DNA of 64,000 bases from Beta vulgaris subsp. vulgaris (GCF_026745355.1 NC_079202.1:58046122-58110121); one strand, 5' to 3'; counted from the first letter of the stretch, positions 35,409-48,089 are shown. A program made the numbers and translations. Notes: a model not told the origin generated them from the letters alone.

Positions 35409-36231
35409 GGGGTTTGTTAATTATCGCCCCAAAATTACTTAAAATCGCCACAAATCCATTTTTTCGGACTATTTTACCCTTTTCTCCTTTCCACACCACC
35501 CACCACCCCCACCACCATCCCCACCTCCACTGTCACCTGTGACCCTCCACCGCCGTCACATGTGACTCTCCACCGCCGTCACCTGTGACTCTCCACCGCC
35601 GTCATCTACCTCCCCCAACCACCACCATCACCCACGTACGATTTTTTCGAAATTTTTTTAGGTTTGGGCGAACGTTCACCGCGGACGTTCGCCCCATGGC
35701 CAGAACGTCTGGCCTGGACGTTCCGGCCATGGGGGGATCGTCCGCGGTGGACGTTCCACCCATGGCCGGAACGTCCAGGCCAGACGTTCCGGCCATGGGG
35801 CGAACGTCCACCGCGGACGTTCGCCCAAACCTAAAAAAAATTCGAAAAAATCGTACGTGGGTTGAGGGAGAGCGGTCTTGGTCTCTGGTTGTCGGGATTG
35901 GTGGACCTGCGAGACCGTCGAAAGTCCGAGTACAGTGCCACAACAGGAGGTGGCCGGCGAGTGGCGACTGAGAAGGAGAGAGAACTCAGGGGTTAAGGGT
36001 TTGGGAAGGAGAGAGAACTCAGAGTTAAGGGTCTGTCGTGGCAGGATCGGAGGTGGGTGGTGGCGGCAGTCTGTTAGGAGGTGGTGGTGGTGGCGGCAGT
36101 CCGTTAGGAGGTGGGTGGTGGTGGTGGTGGGGGGTGATGATCTAAGGAAAAAAGAGAAAAGGTTATAGAGGTAATTTTAACTATTTTTTAGGCGATTTTA
36201 AGTAATTGGTGGGCGATGTATAGAAATTCAG
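35409..36231. mobile_element. Mutator-like element with a large GC-rich palindrome
   Basis: A 9-bp duplication ATAGTGTAT flanks it (35400-35408, 36232-36240). The 41-bp ends align without gaps and share ATTACTTAAAATCGCC. Inside lie, in order, three copies of a 23-bp repeat of the type GTCACCTGTGACTCTCCACC (about 35535-35600), a palindrome at 35631-35861, and a G-rich stretch of GTGGTGG units. Because of the palindrome, both strands give near-identical ORFs. No transposase is present. Confidence 0.85.
35631..35861. repeat. Inverted repeat, 231 bp, GC-rich
   Basis: Arms of about 115 bp run from CCCACGTACGATTTTTTCGA inward to the centre near CCGCGG (35742-35747) and out to CGTACGTGGG. Within the arms, units such as GACGTTCCGGCCATGG and CGGACGTTCGCCC recur. 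Confidence 0.9.
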
Positions 36232-36243
36232 ATAGTGTATACT

Positions 36244-36515
36244 ATACCCTCTTTCTCCCAAAAATGTTGCTACATTTTAATCGTTGATACTATTCACTTG
36301 GTAACTTTGACTGTCTTTTAGTTGATATACATAAGAAAAAACATAGTCATGTTCGATCTTATTTGAATCGTCTCAGTTTGTATTTTCCTCAGTTTGTATT
36401 TTCCAAATATATAATTTTTATATTTTTTTCATATATGTAACTCAAGATATTGGTGTTTGAAATTGCATCTCGTAAACTGAAAAAGCAAATGTAACAACAT
36501 TTTTGATACAGGGGA
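36244..36515. mobile_element. Degenerate Stowaway-like MITE
   Basis: Left CCCTCTTTCTCCCAAAAATG and right CATTTTTGATACAGGGG pair as imperfect inverted ends, extending into GTTGCTAC / GTAACAAC. The TA flanks are not clean. Confidence 0.55.
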
Positions 36516-36519
36516 TATC

Positions 36520-37465
36520 ATTTTTCATTATGTATGTCACTTAATTTTAGTTATTGTCAATTACTTATTTTAATGAGAAATGATAATTTTGTAAATTGAA
36601 AGGATTAGTCTATGAGTTAAAGGGGGTAAGCTTTAGATAATGGATCACTTTAGGTTTTAAAAAAGATAGGAAGTTACCTACGTGTTACTATAATTGATGG
36701 TAAGGTCTTTTCTAATTATAATGTTGTGGACCTATAATATTGAATGACACATATAATGGTACAAAAAAGTATGATAGAAGATCTGGATTCGTCCAGGATT
36801 GCAACACTATGTTCTTTTACTAAGTTTTTTTAAAGGTAAAATGAAGTCCATTGCTAGGAAGGAGGGAAATTGATAATCCGTCCTTGCAACAAGTGAGACT
36901 CGGTCCCACGACACCACTAGGTTATCACCTACTACTTATCCTTTTTTTTTTTTGTAAGATATAGGGGACTCACTTAGGGGGGAAATATGAGGAAGTCCTC
37001 AAATAAGTTTCATGTGTTTTGATCCCTATGCCTCAAGGATAAGAGATGGGAGGTGATACCACTACTCCACCAACTCAACATCTTTTACTAGCTTTGTAAT
37101 TTAGTTGTAGCTAATTTCTTTTTCAAATATAAATTTTAGAATACATTGAGTGTACAATAGAGTGAAGTATGGTAAGACAACTATGGACATTTTTTTCCAG
37201 TACAAAAAGATATCAAAAGGTGGCTCTCCGCAATTTAATTTATCAATTGGGTTTATAGAGCGTCAACTAATTTGAGCTTCTCCTCAAAGGAGAAACCTGA
37301 AATACCCATTCAAGATGGTATTGAGTCACAAAGGAATGTGACTCTTCCAGAAATCCAGATCCAAGAATCCCATGAGACAGAAGGTAACTGATTGGTCATG
37401 TTGCAACTTTATAATCTCGTTGTTACTTGGTTGCCCCTATTGTGAAATCAACAAAGCGTGGATTA
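36520..37465. other. Gene-free intergenic DNA
   Basis: No supported gene. 36840-37085 has moderately GC-richer, tRNA- or LINE-tail-like text with T-tracts, but no defined ends. Confidence 0.3.
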
Positions 37466-37469
37466 TGCA

Positions 37470-37835
37470 CTAGGGTACACAATGCTCATTATGCACCCAA
37501 AAAGAACATACCATTTATATAAAAGAACATGAACTTTTCTCAACAACTTTTCTACTTTAAAAAAGAACACACTACTTAAAATAAAGAGCGTGTAAATTTA
37601 TATTTATAAAAGAGAAAAGGTTCGTTATAATGAAATGAACATATAGTAAATGAACATCTACACTTAAGATAAAAGAACATATACCTTCTAAATTTAAATT
37701 TGAAAAAGGAATATTTAGTTGCAAAATTTAAGGAAGCAAATAACAACAATTTTTTAAAATTATAAACTCTAAAAATGATAAAACAACGTAGTTTAAAAAA
37801 GGGTGCACCATGCTCTACATGCACTTGGGTGCATG
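37470..37835. mobile_element. Possible TIR element with GTGCACC ends
   Basis: Left GGGTACACAATGCTCATTAT, then GCACCC; right GGGTGCACCATGCTCTACAT, then GCACTTGGGTGCATGTAC. The interior repeats AAAGAACAT. The ends pair imperfectly and no target duplication was found. Confidence 0.35.
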
Positions 37836-37839
37836 TACT

Positions 37840-39440
37840 TATTTGCGTGAAATCAGCCCATTCCTCCCACCCTTTTCATCAGATTTCTAGCGATTGTCAT
37901 CCACCAGCAGAAGAGCTTCACTACGGTTATATAACATTACGGACCTCCAGATCGAGCAGTTTTATCCTAATTTAAGTTTTTAATGTTATTTGTTATTAAG
38001 AGTGAGTAAAGCTCGGTTTAGTTTCTTTATTTTTGTTTGGTAATATTAGCGTTAGGCTATGCTTCCATATTTCATTAATGCCAAATTTTTTCCGTTATAA
38101 AAAAAAAATTGACATGTAAAGATAATGTTTTTAGATTTAAAAAAGTAAAACTATTTTGACCAAAAAGTATGATCCTTTAAGCCTAAACATAAAAAATAAT
38201 TTACATTAATTCATTGTGCATGCAAGATTTGCTGCCTTTAAAATAGTTGTAACAGGATTTATTGCTAACATATTTCACCATTATTTTAACACAGTGAATG
38301 TCAATGAGCTCAGTTGATTAAAGTATTACGAAGTGGTACTCAAAATATTGGACAAATTCCGCCTACATCACCTGCCATAACAAAATAGACATGATAATTA
38401 CAAAGAGCCATATATTAATGATATAAATTATACAAAATAATAAAAATGGTCAAGAACACAAAGTTGTGAGTAATTGGAGAGAAAGTTGGAGCTTGCAATA
38501 TAGAGTTAGAAAAATTGAACATAAAGTTGTCACTTTATATATTTTCTTCGAGAGGTATCACGAAGTTTTTATAAATTTTTATGGTCCATATTTGAACTTT
38601 GTTAAGCACATAAGTATTTAGTAACGTCAGTTTTTTTAAACCTAAAATTATCTAAAATTCTGAACTTAGTTTATTGGACCTTATTGGATCTGATCAAGCG
38701 TAGTTTTATCTTATGTTTACAAACAATAGACCTAATCAAATTTAATTAGACCTGAAAAATATTGTTTAAAGGTGAATATAACATATCCTTAATTATACCT
38801 TAAATTGTTCGAATATAACTATTTTAGTTATGATTTGGTTAGAAAAAGAAGAAAGAAATTTACATTATTTTGCAGTGAAAAACCATAAGTTATTTGCTAT
38901 GATATATTTTGTCTTTTGGATGGATGCTATGCTATTAATATATGACTAAGCTATTACTTTCGGACAAGGATTAAAGTATTAAACTGGTATTTTGGTTTGG
39001 GATGTCTCACGTCAGTATAATTATCAAATATATTATTATTCATAAAGCTCATACCTGATTTTATTAGTTCCCTAATATTCTCGCAAAACGGAAAAATGGT
39101 CGCATGAAAAATTGTTTTTGAAAAAAACTTCTAAAGATTTAGGGATAAAAATATCAATCTCAATGGCATTAGTGTATGAGAATGTTATTACTTAATAAAA
39201 GTGTTAGAGATCAAATGTTTGTCTATGTCTTTATGATTACATAAAATTACAAGGTTTTATTATATATTAATCTGAAATACAAAGCATTTAAATTATAGTG
39301 GATTATTGGTTAAACTCTCATATTTCAAAAATCATGCGTTCAAATTATAGTGATTACATATTGTTATTTTTGAGATTATATAAATGCGTATTAGACGTTT
39401 GAACATAATGTCACGTGTCACCGTTCCTTTAATAAGAACA
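37840..39440. other. Gene-free AT-rich DNA
   Basis: No ORF, repeat or RNA gene that I can support. Confidence 0.4.
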
Positions 39441-39446
39441 CCTTTT

Positions 39447-39607
39447 AGGGCCTATTCTCCCCAACTTATTTTCAGTTCAATTCAGTTCAGATCAGATCAT
39501 ATTAGTTCAGTTTAGCTCTTAACAATACTTTTACTCTCACATATCACTATTCAGATTAGTTCAGTTCAATTCAGTTCAGCTGTTTTATGCCGAAGAGAAC
39601 AGACCCT
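39447..39607. mobile_element. TTCAG-rich MITE
   Basis: Ends AGGGCCTATTCTC and GAGAACAGACCCT are inverted. The inside has TTCAGTTCAGATCAGATCAT repeats and TTTTACTCTCACATATCACT. Family members are at 23165 and 51408. Confidence 0.75.
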
Positions 39608-39609
39608 TA

Positions 39610-40362
39610 ATATATTTGTATAGATATAAAACCATGTAATTATATATCATTCATACATACGTGATATTATCAGGGCAATGCTATAACTACCCAATGAGTA
39701 GTAAATGCACTAGAAATAGAAAATTAAAACTATTAAAACTGATTAATTTGATTTCAATATTTATTTATTTCTATTTTTAGTCGGCTAGTTGTTGATAGAT
39801 ATGACAAACGGGTCATACATGCCGAGCCAGGTCATAATCGGGTCAACTTTGCGTTTGATTTGCGTTTGGTCGTGTCAAGTTCGTTCGTGCACGTGTCCAT
39901 GAGGTTTCGAATCATATTGGGTCGTGATAGATCCGGTGTACAATCTCGCAAATAAATAAAGCGCATATAAGACTAATGAGAGTAAATTAAATAATTAATA
40001 AACAGTGGTTAAATCATATATTAGTATTTCATGATATATTTTCCTTAAATTTGTTTAAAAAGTAACTAATATGACAACTTTTCGGGTTGGAGCACGGGTT
40101 GAGTAGGTTGGGGTTCGGATCATATTAGGATCTATTTTGATTCGGGCCGGGTCGGGTTGTTTCGGGTAGAAAACGGGTTTCTGGTCGAATATTCGAGTTT
40201 GGTCAATGGGTACGAGTCTATTTTGCCGGTCATAGCGGTTGACCCATTGAATTGATAACCTTTTTTCATACAATCAAGCCAATGAAAAACCCCATTGGGA
40301 TGAGAAAGTGAAAATCATGAAAGTCAGGTTTGCCTTATAACCGAGGCCTTCGATTTTTGAAT
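39610..40362. other. Gene-free intergenic DNA
   Basis: 39780-40260 is rich in CGGGTC/GACCCG motifs of the degenerate repeat type also seen at 6660-7100. No gene. Confidence 0.3.
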
Positions 40363-40829
40363 TGAGAGTATATCCAATGGTTAGACTCTTCAAAGGGTTT
40401 ATCAAATACTATATTAATTTCTCTCTCCTCCACATCACTCATACCCAATCTACTCAAAAACCTCTATTTTCTTACTCCCAATGGTTAGACCAATTTTTGT
40501 GGTCATCAAATTCTCTCTCCTACTATTTACCATACCCCATTATATTTTCTCTCTCCTTATCAATTTGATTCATCTCAATTCTTCACCATATTTATCATTT
40601 TGGAGTAATTATAATATTTATAATTTTTTTATTTGTATCATAACTAATTATTTATGTTAATCAAAATTATTTAAAAATCTTCTTCAAATTATATGAATGA
40701 AAAATTAAGTACAAGAAAATTATTTCATTTAATCAAACATTAATACATAGATGTTTTACTAGACATTACCGACTTTTCTTAAATAAAGATTGATACACCA
40801 TATTTAAAAAATATAAATAACACAACACC

Positions 40830-42261
40830 TTAACTAGTTTGCTCGTTGTTTAGCCCGAATTTAAGCCAAATATTTTCTACGAGATCCAATTTGAGTCGTC
40901 TATGCATAGCTTGATCACGGACGCGATCCCTATTGTTCATGAATGTCTGCAAATTTCCGATGCGATTATCACTATTATGATATATAAAAGGTTCATCGGC
41001 GTTTTGTCGTCGGCTTGAGGATGGGCGAAAATCTTGGTCATAATCATGTGGATCAAAACGAAGGGAGTACGAATCTCGTTCATCTTCAGTTATCATGTTA
41101 TGTATTATAATGCAAGCAAACATTATTTTTCCTAGCATATATTTATCACGAGCTAATGCTGGTTGACGAATTATTGCAAAACGAGCTTGTAATACTCCAA
41201 ATGCACGCTCCACATCCTTTCGTTTGCTCTCTTGCTTTTGGGCAAAAAGGCTTTCCTTCTCATTCAATGGAAGAGATATTGTGGGAATAAACGCGGCCCA
41301 TTGAGGATATATACCATCTGTTAGGTAATAACCCATGTCGTACTGGTGGCCGTTGATAACATAGTTTACTGGAGGTGCACGACCTTCAAATACATCGTTA
41401 AATATTGGAGATCTATCAAGAACATTTATATCATTGCACCTACCTGGTGTTCCAAAGAAAGCATGCCAGATCCACAAATCATATGACGCAATAGCTTCGA
41501 GAACTAAAGTTGGCTTACCAGCTCTTCCCGAATAGAGTCCTTTAAATTGTAGTGGACAATTTTTCCATCGCCAATGCATGCAATCAATAGAACCCATCAT
41601 TCCCGGAAATCCTCTTTCCTCACCTGCATATAACAATCTCGTTAAATCTGTTTCATTAGGTCTTCTTAAGTATTCGTCACCAAACTCGGCAACCACACCT
41701 CAACAAAATGTTGTAGTGAATCTCTAGCAAGAGAGCCACTTATTTTAAGATAATCGTCCACTGAATCTGCTGATGTGGCATATGCTAACAACCTTATAGC
41801 CGCAGTGCACTTTAGCAATGCTGATGCACCAAGTCTCCCTGTGGCATCTGGCCTTTGTTGGAAGAACGTGTTCTTATTAATCAGCACGTCTACTATACGA
41901 AGGAAAACATGTTTTTGCATGCGAAATCGGCGGCGAAATAATCGTGGGGGTAGAGGGCATTGTCGGCAAAGTAGTCGTTCCATAAGCGAGTGTGTGCATC
42001 CACACGATTTCGATCAACTTGTTGCCTAGGTGCCCTAGGAACTTGAGTTACCATTGCATATACTTCAGTTGGATTAGCCAAAATGAAGGGCTCCATCATT
42101 TGGTCCATCATACGATTTGCACGTCTACGTCTTCCAAAACGCTGCATGTAGTCATTGTTTTGTTCTTCTGCTATATGATCTGGTGGAATAAAATTGACAT
42201 CATCGGAACTAGAAGAATTTGAAGATGAAATGAAACTATTATAACTTGATTCAGATGACAT
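40830..42261 (-). pseudogene. PIF/Harbinger DDE transposase, frameshifted
   Basis: Starts at ATG 42261 (MSSESSYNS) with a Ser-rich tail, then FGRRRRANRMMDQM. The reading frame shifts twice. Near 41950, in a run of five C on the minus strand, frame one ends at ALYP and frame two resumes as PRLFRRRFRMQKHVFLRIVD. Near 41690, frame two ends at HFVE and frame three resumes as VVAEFGDEYLRRPN. Each is compatible with loss of one base. The last frame has the catalytic core: GSIDCMHW with the first Asp, GRCNDINVLDRS with the second, and DVERAFGVLQARF with the Glu. It is annotated in other plants as ALP1-like or HARBI1-like nuclease. As it stands it cannot make the full protein; a sequencing error in the C-run cannot be excluded. 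Confidence 0.88.
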
Positions 42262-42360
42262 TATAGAGAATTTATTTGATGCTACAAGAATAGATATTGT
42301 GTGGAAAGCTGAGTATATTGAAGTATAAAGCATTGTGAAGTAAATATATAGAAAAGGTGA

Positions 42361-42700
42361 GGAGCAATAATACACTGAATATACAAATTGAATTGTCTTT
42401 TCATTTCAGAGCAATAATACACTAAATATAGCAATTGAATTGTCACTTCATTTCAGAGCAATAATGCATTGAAGAAAGCAAGTAAAAAGTTATTTCACTA
42501 CAGTATTTATCAGAGCAATAATGCACTGAAGAAAGCAATTGAATGGTCATTTCACCACAGAGCAATAATGCACTGAAGAAAGCAATTGAATGGTCATTTC
42601 ACCACAGTATTTATCAGAGCAATAATACACTGAAAAAAACAATTGAATGGTCATTTCACCACAGTATTTATCAGAGCAATAATACACTAAGAAAACAACT
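42361..42700. repeat. Minisatellite, about 7 units of 45-65 bp
   Basis: Each unit starts CAGAGCAATAATRCACTGAA and continues with AGCAATTGAATGGTCATTTC or a variant, some with an added CAGTATTTAT. It lies between the two transposon ORFs, in the transposase promoter side. Confidence 0.9.
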
Positions 42701-42860
42701 AAAAAGACTTCTTATTTGAAATTAACTTTTACTAAATACGTTAATAGAGTTTACATATATTAGAACAACAATTAAAAACACCACTACTAAATTCATAATT
42801 CAACAACTAAATAACACACACCTACGAATTTAAAATTACATTAATAAATGAGATCACATC

Positions 42861-44102
42861 TCATGGAAATAAAACTTTCACTAAATGACTCTTTAAATTT
42901 TCCTCTTCTTCAGTTAAGTAGTCCTTTGATGCAAGCACTTTGAATAATTCCAAATTGATCTTCCTTTGTTTCATAGAAACTTTCCTATTTTCCAACAACA
43001 CCCTCTCATTTTGAGCTTCCCTTTCGAATTTCAACCTCTCAATTTGTGATTCTCTTTCATACTTCAGCCTAGTTAGTTCCATTTCAGTTTCTAAATTTTT
43101 TGATAAATTTATTTTCTCAATATTATCCACCCATTGTTGGAATGCTTCTGATGGCATGTTCACAACTTTTCCTTTCCCTTATTTTTGTGGACCCATCGCT
43201 TGGTGTTTGGACAGAACACCCTATATCACCACTAGTTGGTGTATTTGGGTCAGTTGAAGTGGAGTAATTTCCTGTTTCATTAATCCTCCACCTCTTTGAA
43301 CCACTTTCTTGAGTTGTTGCCTTCTTCTTGCACTTGTTAACAATATCCCCATAAGGCTTCCATACATCACAACTCTTAAGAATTTCCCAACAATGTCGGT
43401 CATTAAAATCCCTATGGTGAGGCTTGTTGTCACTCTGTAAATAGCATAAGCTGTCTTCATAACATCATCATCGCATTCACCACTTTTTCTCCTTGACTCT
43501 GCTTGAGCAAATGCACCAACAAATTTCGATACACTAGCATTTATTCGTTTCCAACGACTTCTTAGAGGATCTAATTCCCTTTCTTTTAATAGATCAGTTT
43601 CTCTCATCCCTTCATCTCTTTCTGCCCACATTTTGTTTCTGTATACTCTAACCTGCTCATACATATTTGTAATTCTACCCCAAAAGGTCTCTCCATTTTG
43701 TTTAGTATTTTGAAACTTGTCAGTACTCACCTGAAGCCAAGACTTTACTAGAACTTCTTCTTCAGCTTCAGACCAATATTTTCTTTGTCCCTTTTCAACT
43801 TGTGACTCTCCACCTTCAGCATTATTTTCATCATTTTCTTCTTCTTCATTAGCGTCGTCACCTTCAACAGATGGAGCACGGGTATGATATGAACTATTGA
43901 AGTTCGGAAGTGAACGTCCACCTTGTGATGTTTGAAAATGTTGGGACGTAGGAAAAATTGTTTCATCTACAGAAATATGATTTGGGATAACAAAATTTTG
44001 TTGTGAAGGAGGCAATTGGGAGAAAGAACTAGGATTAGAGAAACTTATATTTTGTGACGGATATAGTTGGGAATACTGAGTAGCAGAACTCATATTTTGC
44101 AT
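42861..44102 (-). pseudogene. PIF/Harbinger Myb/SANT-like ORF, frameshifted
   Basis: Begins at 44102 with a Gln/Ser/Pro-rich tail. An acidic patch (EEEENDENNAEGGE) follows, then a SANT/trihelix-like domain (YWSEAEEEVLVKSWLQVSTD, then FWGRITNMYEQ and SRWKRINASVSKF). Near 43440 the frame shifts by one: another frame continues as NDRHCWEILKSCDVWKPYGD. Near 43175 it shifts again into the 42861-43163 frame, which encodes a charged coiled-coil tail (LKYERESQIERLKFEREAQN). This is the accessory DNA-binding ORF that works with the DDE transposase in PIF/Harbinger and Pong-type elements. The breaks show it is inactive or contains errors. Confidence 0.8.
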
Positions 44103-45045
44103 TCCGTAATTTGGATATTGTGGAAGTTTTGTGAACTGGGTTCAACATAATTATTGAGATCAATTTGAGAATTACAAAAAGATTGCAAATTTGGATTAAT
44201 TTGGGGTTGTGGAGTGTTTTTGGATTTTTGTTGGTTTTTTTCCTCCCATTTTTTGGATTCATATCTTAAATAAGTGTTTAATGAAAAAGAGGTGTATGAA
44301 AAATATATGGAAATACCTCAATATTAGGCTCTATTTATAGAGAATAGAAAAATAGAGCTGTTGGTAAAGTTTTTTTTTTAAATTTAATTTTTAATTATTA
44401 AATATGACCGTTATTGTAAAAAGGGTCAAAAAAAGCATGAACAAATTGGCTCACAATCTCAACCATTCATCACAATCAATTATCAACCTTTAGATCTAAA
44501 TACACAATCCCCATGAACCATTTATACTTTGCCACTTGTCACACCCAATTGATGCTTTTCAGATTTTTTCCTTTGGTAAACCGTTCATATTTGTGAACTG
44601 GGCAACGCCCTCTCTCCTCCCTTTTTTTCTCTCTCTTAATTGTTTATTGTTTTTTTAGCATTCTCTCTCCTCATAAACTGTCAGAGGACCAACCATTGGA
44701 TATACTCTTAGCACCAATAAGAAAAGAAAGTTGTTTCATCAAAATGGGCCATTGCCGTTAAAGGGTTGCGAGAGGTTGAAACTTGAACGTTTACCTCTTC
44801 GATTTTCGATCCACGTAATAAGGGAGGGAGCAATGTGGTGAAGACGCGTCACTTTGCGAAGGATGATGATTGATGGGTCCGCAATTGCCAAGAACAAGAT
44901 TATACTATTAGTGTGTCAGTGCGGTGATCTTTTATTTCTTGTTTTTATTGTTTGTCAGATTTGTTACAACAGTACTACCTCCCTAGTGAGTAGTGAGGAG
45001 CGATAAAACGTTGATAAGCGGCAGCTAGGGTGGTAATTTACGCTA

Positions 45046-45338
45046 CGTTCAGTTCACTTTATTTTTGCTTATTTCAGATTTAATCAGATCAGATCAGAAA
45101 AAATAAGTTCAGATCAGATCAGTTCAGATCATGCTTATAATTAAAAATCACTATATCTTTCATTACATATTAGTAAAAATTATAATAATTGAATATTAAT
45201 AAAGTACTCCTTGAAACGAATCAAACAAGATCCCACATGACTATCTTTTTTCTTATATATTGAGAAAAATCTAAAAGATAAGATCTTGTTATCAGATCAG
45301 TTCAGATCAGAAAATTTCAGGTGAACTAAACATAGCCT
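45046..45338. mobile_element. GATCAG-rich hAT-like MITE with MITE-derived core
   Basis: Left CTACGTTCAGTTCACTTTAT; right, inverted, GGCTATGTTTAGTTCACC. Next to each end are TCAGATCAG repeats. The core (45165-45280) is nearly identical to the interior of the Stowaway at 49189-49447, so one element carries part of another. Confidence 0.65.
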
Positions 45339-45949
45339 TAGTCTGAAGTTCTGAACGGATCTAATCTTAGTTTGCTCCGATTGAAGGAAAAAATTTGAGC
45401 CGATTTCGGAAAAAAATTTCGAAACTAACTCCGTTTAAAAAGTTCGACTCCAAGTCGGAGGAGGGTTCAAATAGGATCTCATAAAATAATCCGACATTTG
45501 AATCTAAATTTGACTTGAAGTCAATTAATCTTTTTTTCTTATTTATGATAATGTATTATTTATATAACCTGACTTCGACTTCTAACCAATTGCATTATAT
45601 AAGATTTTCCCATTGAAGAAATGATTGTTAAAAATAATAATAATATTTAGATTATTTGTACTATATAAGATTTTCTACGATAAGTAGAATAATCTTTAAT
45701 GATTATTGTATTATAGAAGACTTTTATATAAAAAAAAATGGGAGGAAAAATAAGTCGGATCGGGTTCGGAGTCAGATGTTCGGATTTTAAGTCGGGTCTG
45801 GGTTGGAGTCGGATGTTCGAATTTTAAGTCGGATTGAAGTAGGATTTTCGGACTTGGATTTAAAGTCCAACTCCTTGTAGGGTCGGAGCCGGATTATGCA
45901 TAATACGGTCCAAGTCTGACCCGTTGTCATCTCTACTCACAATCATATA

Positions 45950-46310
45950 TTATTAAAAACAGTTATTTTACTAAATACCCCTGACAAAAAAAATGATTCA
46001 CCAAATACCCTCATTTTTTAAAAAATTACCAAATATCCCTGACCTTTTAAAAATTTCACCAGATACCCTTGATCTTTTAAAAAAATACCCAAAATTCCCT
46101 TTTGGCTATCGGACGTTAGTGCTCCATCAACTAATTAACTCTAAAAAACTCTAACTAATTCTAAAAATCTAATTAATCCTAAAAACTATAATTAACCCTA
46201 AAAACCTAAGTAATTCTAACCCAACCCTAGCCCCCCTCCCCCACCAACACCCTCTCCCCCACCAGCACCCCCTCCCCCACGCACCCCCGCGCCTCCATCT
46301 TTTAGTTTTT
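45950..46310 (+). mobile_element. One-sided Mutator-like fragment
   Basis: Repeated CAAATACCC / CCTGAC phrases, a GGACGTTAG motif and then CTAACCC / C-rich sequence follow the same order as the left half of the element at 21713. The right TIR is not found, so this looks like a truncated or diverged relative. Confidence 0.45.
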
Positions 46311-47787
46311 TTTACTCATCACATCATGACGTAAAATTTTCAATTTTTTAATGAAAAAAAAATAAGAAAAGTGTCAAAATAAATTATGAAATTTTAAAAT
46401 AATAACGTTGTAACTTATCCAAGGCATTGTTCGGATTAAAATACTAATTTGATATTTTAAAAGTATATATCGAGACCAATATGATAAAATCTTACGTGAT
46501 TATATTTTTCCTTGCTTAAAAATCACAATAGGTAATTCAAAGCTGATAAGTAAATAATATAAAAATCTCGTAAAAAAAACTACAAAATTACCCTCGATGA
46601 ACTCATTCCACAAAGAATTATCGATAAACACTACCTCATCTCATGATTTCATTGTTCGGTACTGACTAAATGGTCAGTTGAAGCTTTTAAATATATTTAG
46701 AGATATGATTATTAATTGTCGAACAAAGTTGAAGGAATAATCTTAGTTATCCATTGGTTGATTATCCAGTTTAAATAATGACTACTTGCACATGGAGTGA
46801 GTGGTCTTTAGGCGACATTGGTGTATGCTCGAGTCTATTTTCTAATTAGAGAAAGAAGATCTCGATTGAAGAAATTAATTAGATGGATCTAGGCACTGTT
46901 TTTTTGTCTAAAGTAGAAAGCTTGAACATCTCACTTATTATAATATTCGGAACAGATCATGAAACGAATAACCTATAGTCAGTCTTTTTAGATTAATTAT
47001 CTTTTGATTTTTTTAAAGATAACATCTACAATAAGTATTAAAAAACAAAATATAATGGAATAAGGTTAAATAAAAATCGTTGTAGAAGAAACTACAATGA
47101 ACAAGATCGAACAATATAGCGCAACCTCATTGTAATTGTTGAATCAAACAGTTATTGATGAGTAAGTCTATCATTCTCACATAATTTGTCAAAATCATTA
47201 TTGATCGAGCCATGCATGTTGACTGCATTCGAGTTTCTAATACCTTCATGTTAAGTTTCAAACTTCAATCAATGAGAATAATTTCTCATATCTAAAGACA
47301 AAAAACCGTTATTGCAACTCTCATAGGGGAGAAGAAGATCTCCAAAACAGCGAATAAAATTTCCATAATAGGGTTTGAAAAATTCTCACAAAGAAAGACT
47401 AATAATTTATTCAACAAAACAAGAAAATAAATTAAAAATAAAAGAGAGAAAAAAGGGCTTACTAGCAAGGAAATCATCCATGCAACCCTAAAAGATGAAG
47501 AATGGGTAGGAAAAGTTATAGTTTGAAAGACAAAAAATATAGCGATAGGGGGGGGGGGATTCAGAAGAGATTTCTCTTCTTAGTTAATCTTTCTCTCGAA
47601 AGTTTCAATCATCGTTTTGAGCTGAATAGTAATGATTCAAGTTATTTTCTTTTACAAAATAGTTATAGCATATCACGTTAATTCTTTAAAATCTAGAATA
47701 TTTTCTAATTAAGATTTATATTAACACATAGACCAAGCAAAAAGTACAAATGGTGGAGATGAGGGTAAGAAACTGAAGGTGGACCTC
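46311..47787. other. Gene-free AT-rich DNA
   Basis: No supported gene. A run of eleven G occurs at about 47550. Confidence 0.4.
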
Positions 47788-47790
47788 TTA

Positions 47791-48086
47791 GGCCTTGTTT
47801 GGTTGTATATAGGAAGTCATACTTCCTATGAAGTTATTTTTTCCATGTATTTGAAATTTCTATGAAGTGTAAAATTGTGTTTGGTTGATAATGGGAAGTA
47901 GAACTTCCTATGGGAAGCTCTACTTACTTAGGGGGACCTAGGTAAGTAACTTCCTCCATTTTGGAGGAAGTAGAACTTCCTAGGAAGTGCAAATTCCTAT
48001 GATTTTGCCAACCAAATAACTTCATATATTTCTACTTCATAGGAATTTGCACTTCCCATGATTTGTTTTGCCAACCAAACAAGGCC
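47791..48086. mobile_element. Tourist-like (PIF/Harbinger) MITE
   Basis: TTA duplication at 47788-47790 and 48087-48089. Perfect ends GGCCTTGTTTGGTTG and CAACCAAACAAGGCC. The interior is full of AGGAAGT/ACTTCCT palindromic units. Confidence 0.88.
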
Positions 48087-48089
48087 TTA

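Larger units (their letters stand above)
40366..44707 (-). mobile_element. PIF/Harbinger transposon, about 4.3 kb
   Basis: Terminal inverted repeats GAGTATATCCAATGGTTAG at the left; at the right, read inverted, GAGTATATCCAATGGTTGG. The right flank is TTA and the left flank TGA, consistent with a decayed 3-bp TTA duplication. It carries the two ORFs typical of the superfamily, a DDE transposase (40830-42261) and a Myb/SANT-like protein (42861-44102), both on the minus strand. A tandem array at 42361-42700 lies between them. Confidence 0.85.

Noticed and set aside
35585..35971. Overlapping ORFs on both strands with DVPAMGGTS-like repeats
   Set aside because: They mirror each other only because the DNA is a palindrome.
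42361..42700. CRISPR-like array
   Set aside because: Units differ in length, the 'spacers' are themselves repeated, and the setting is a plant transposon. It is a minisatellite.
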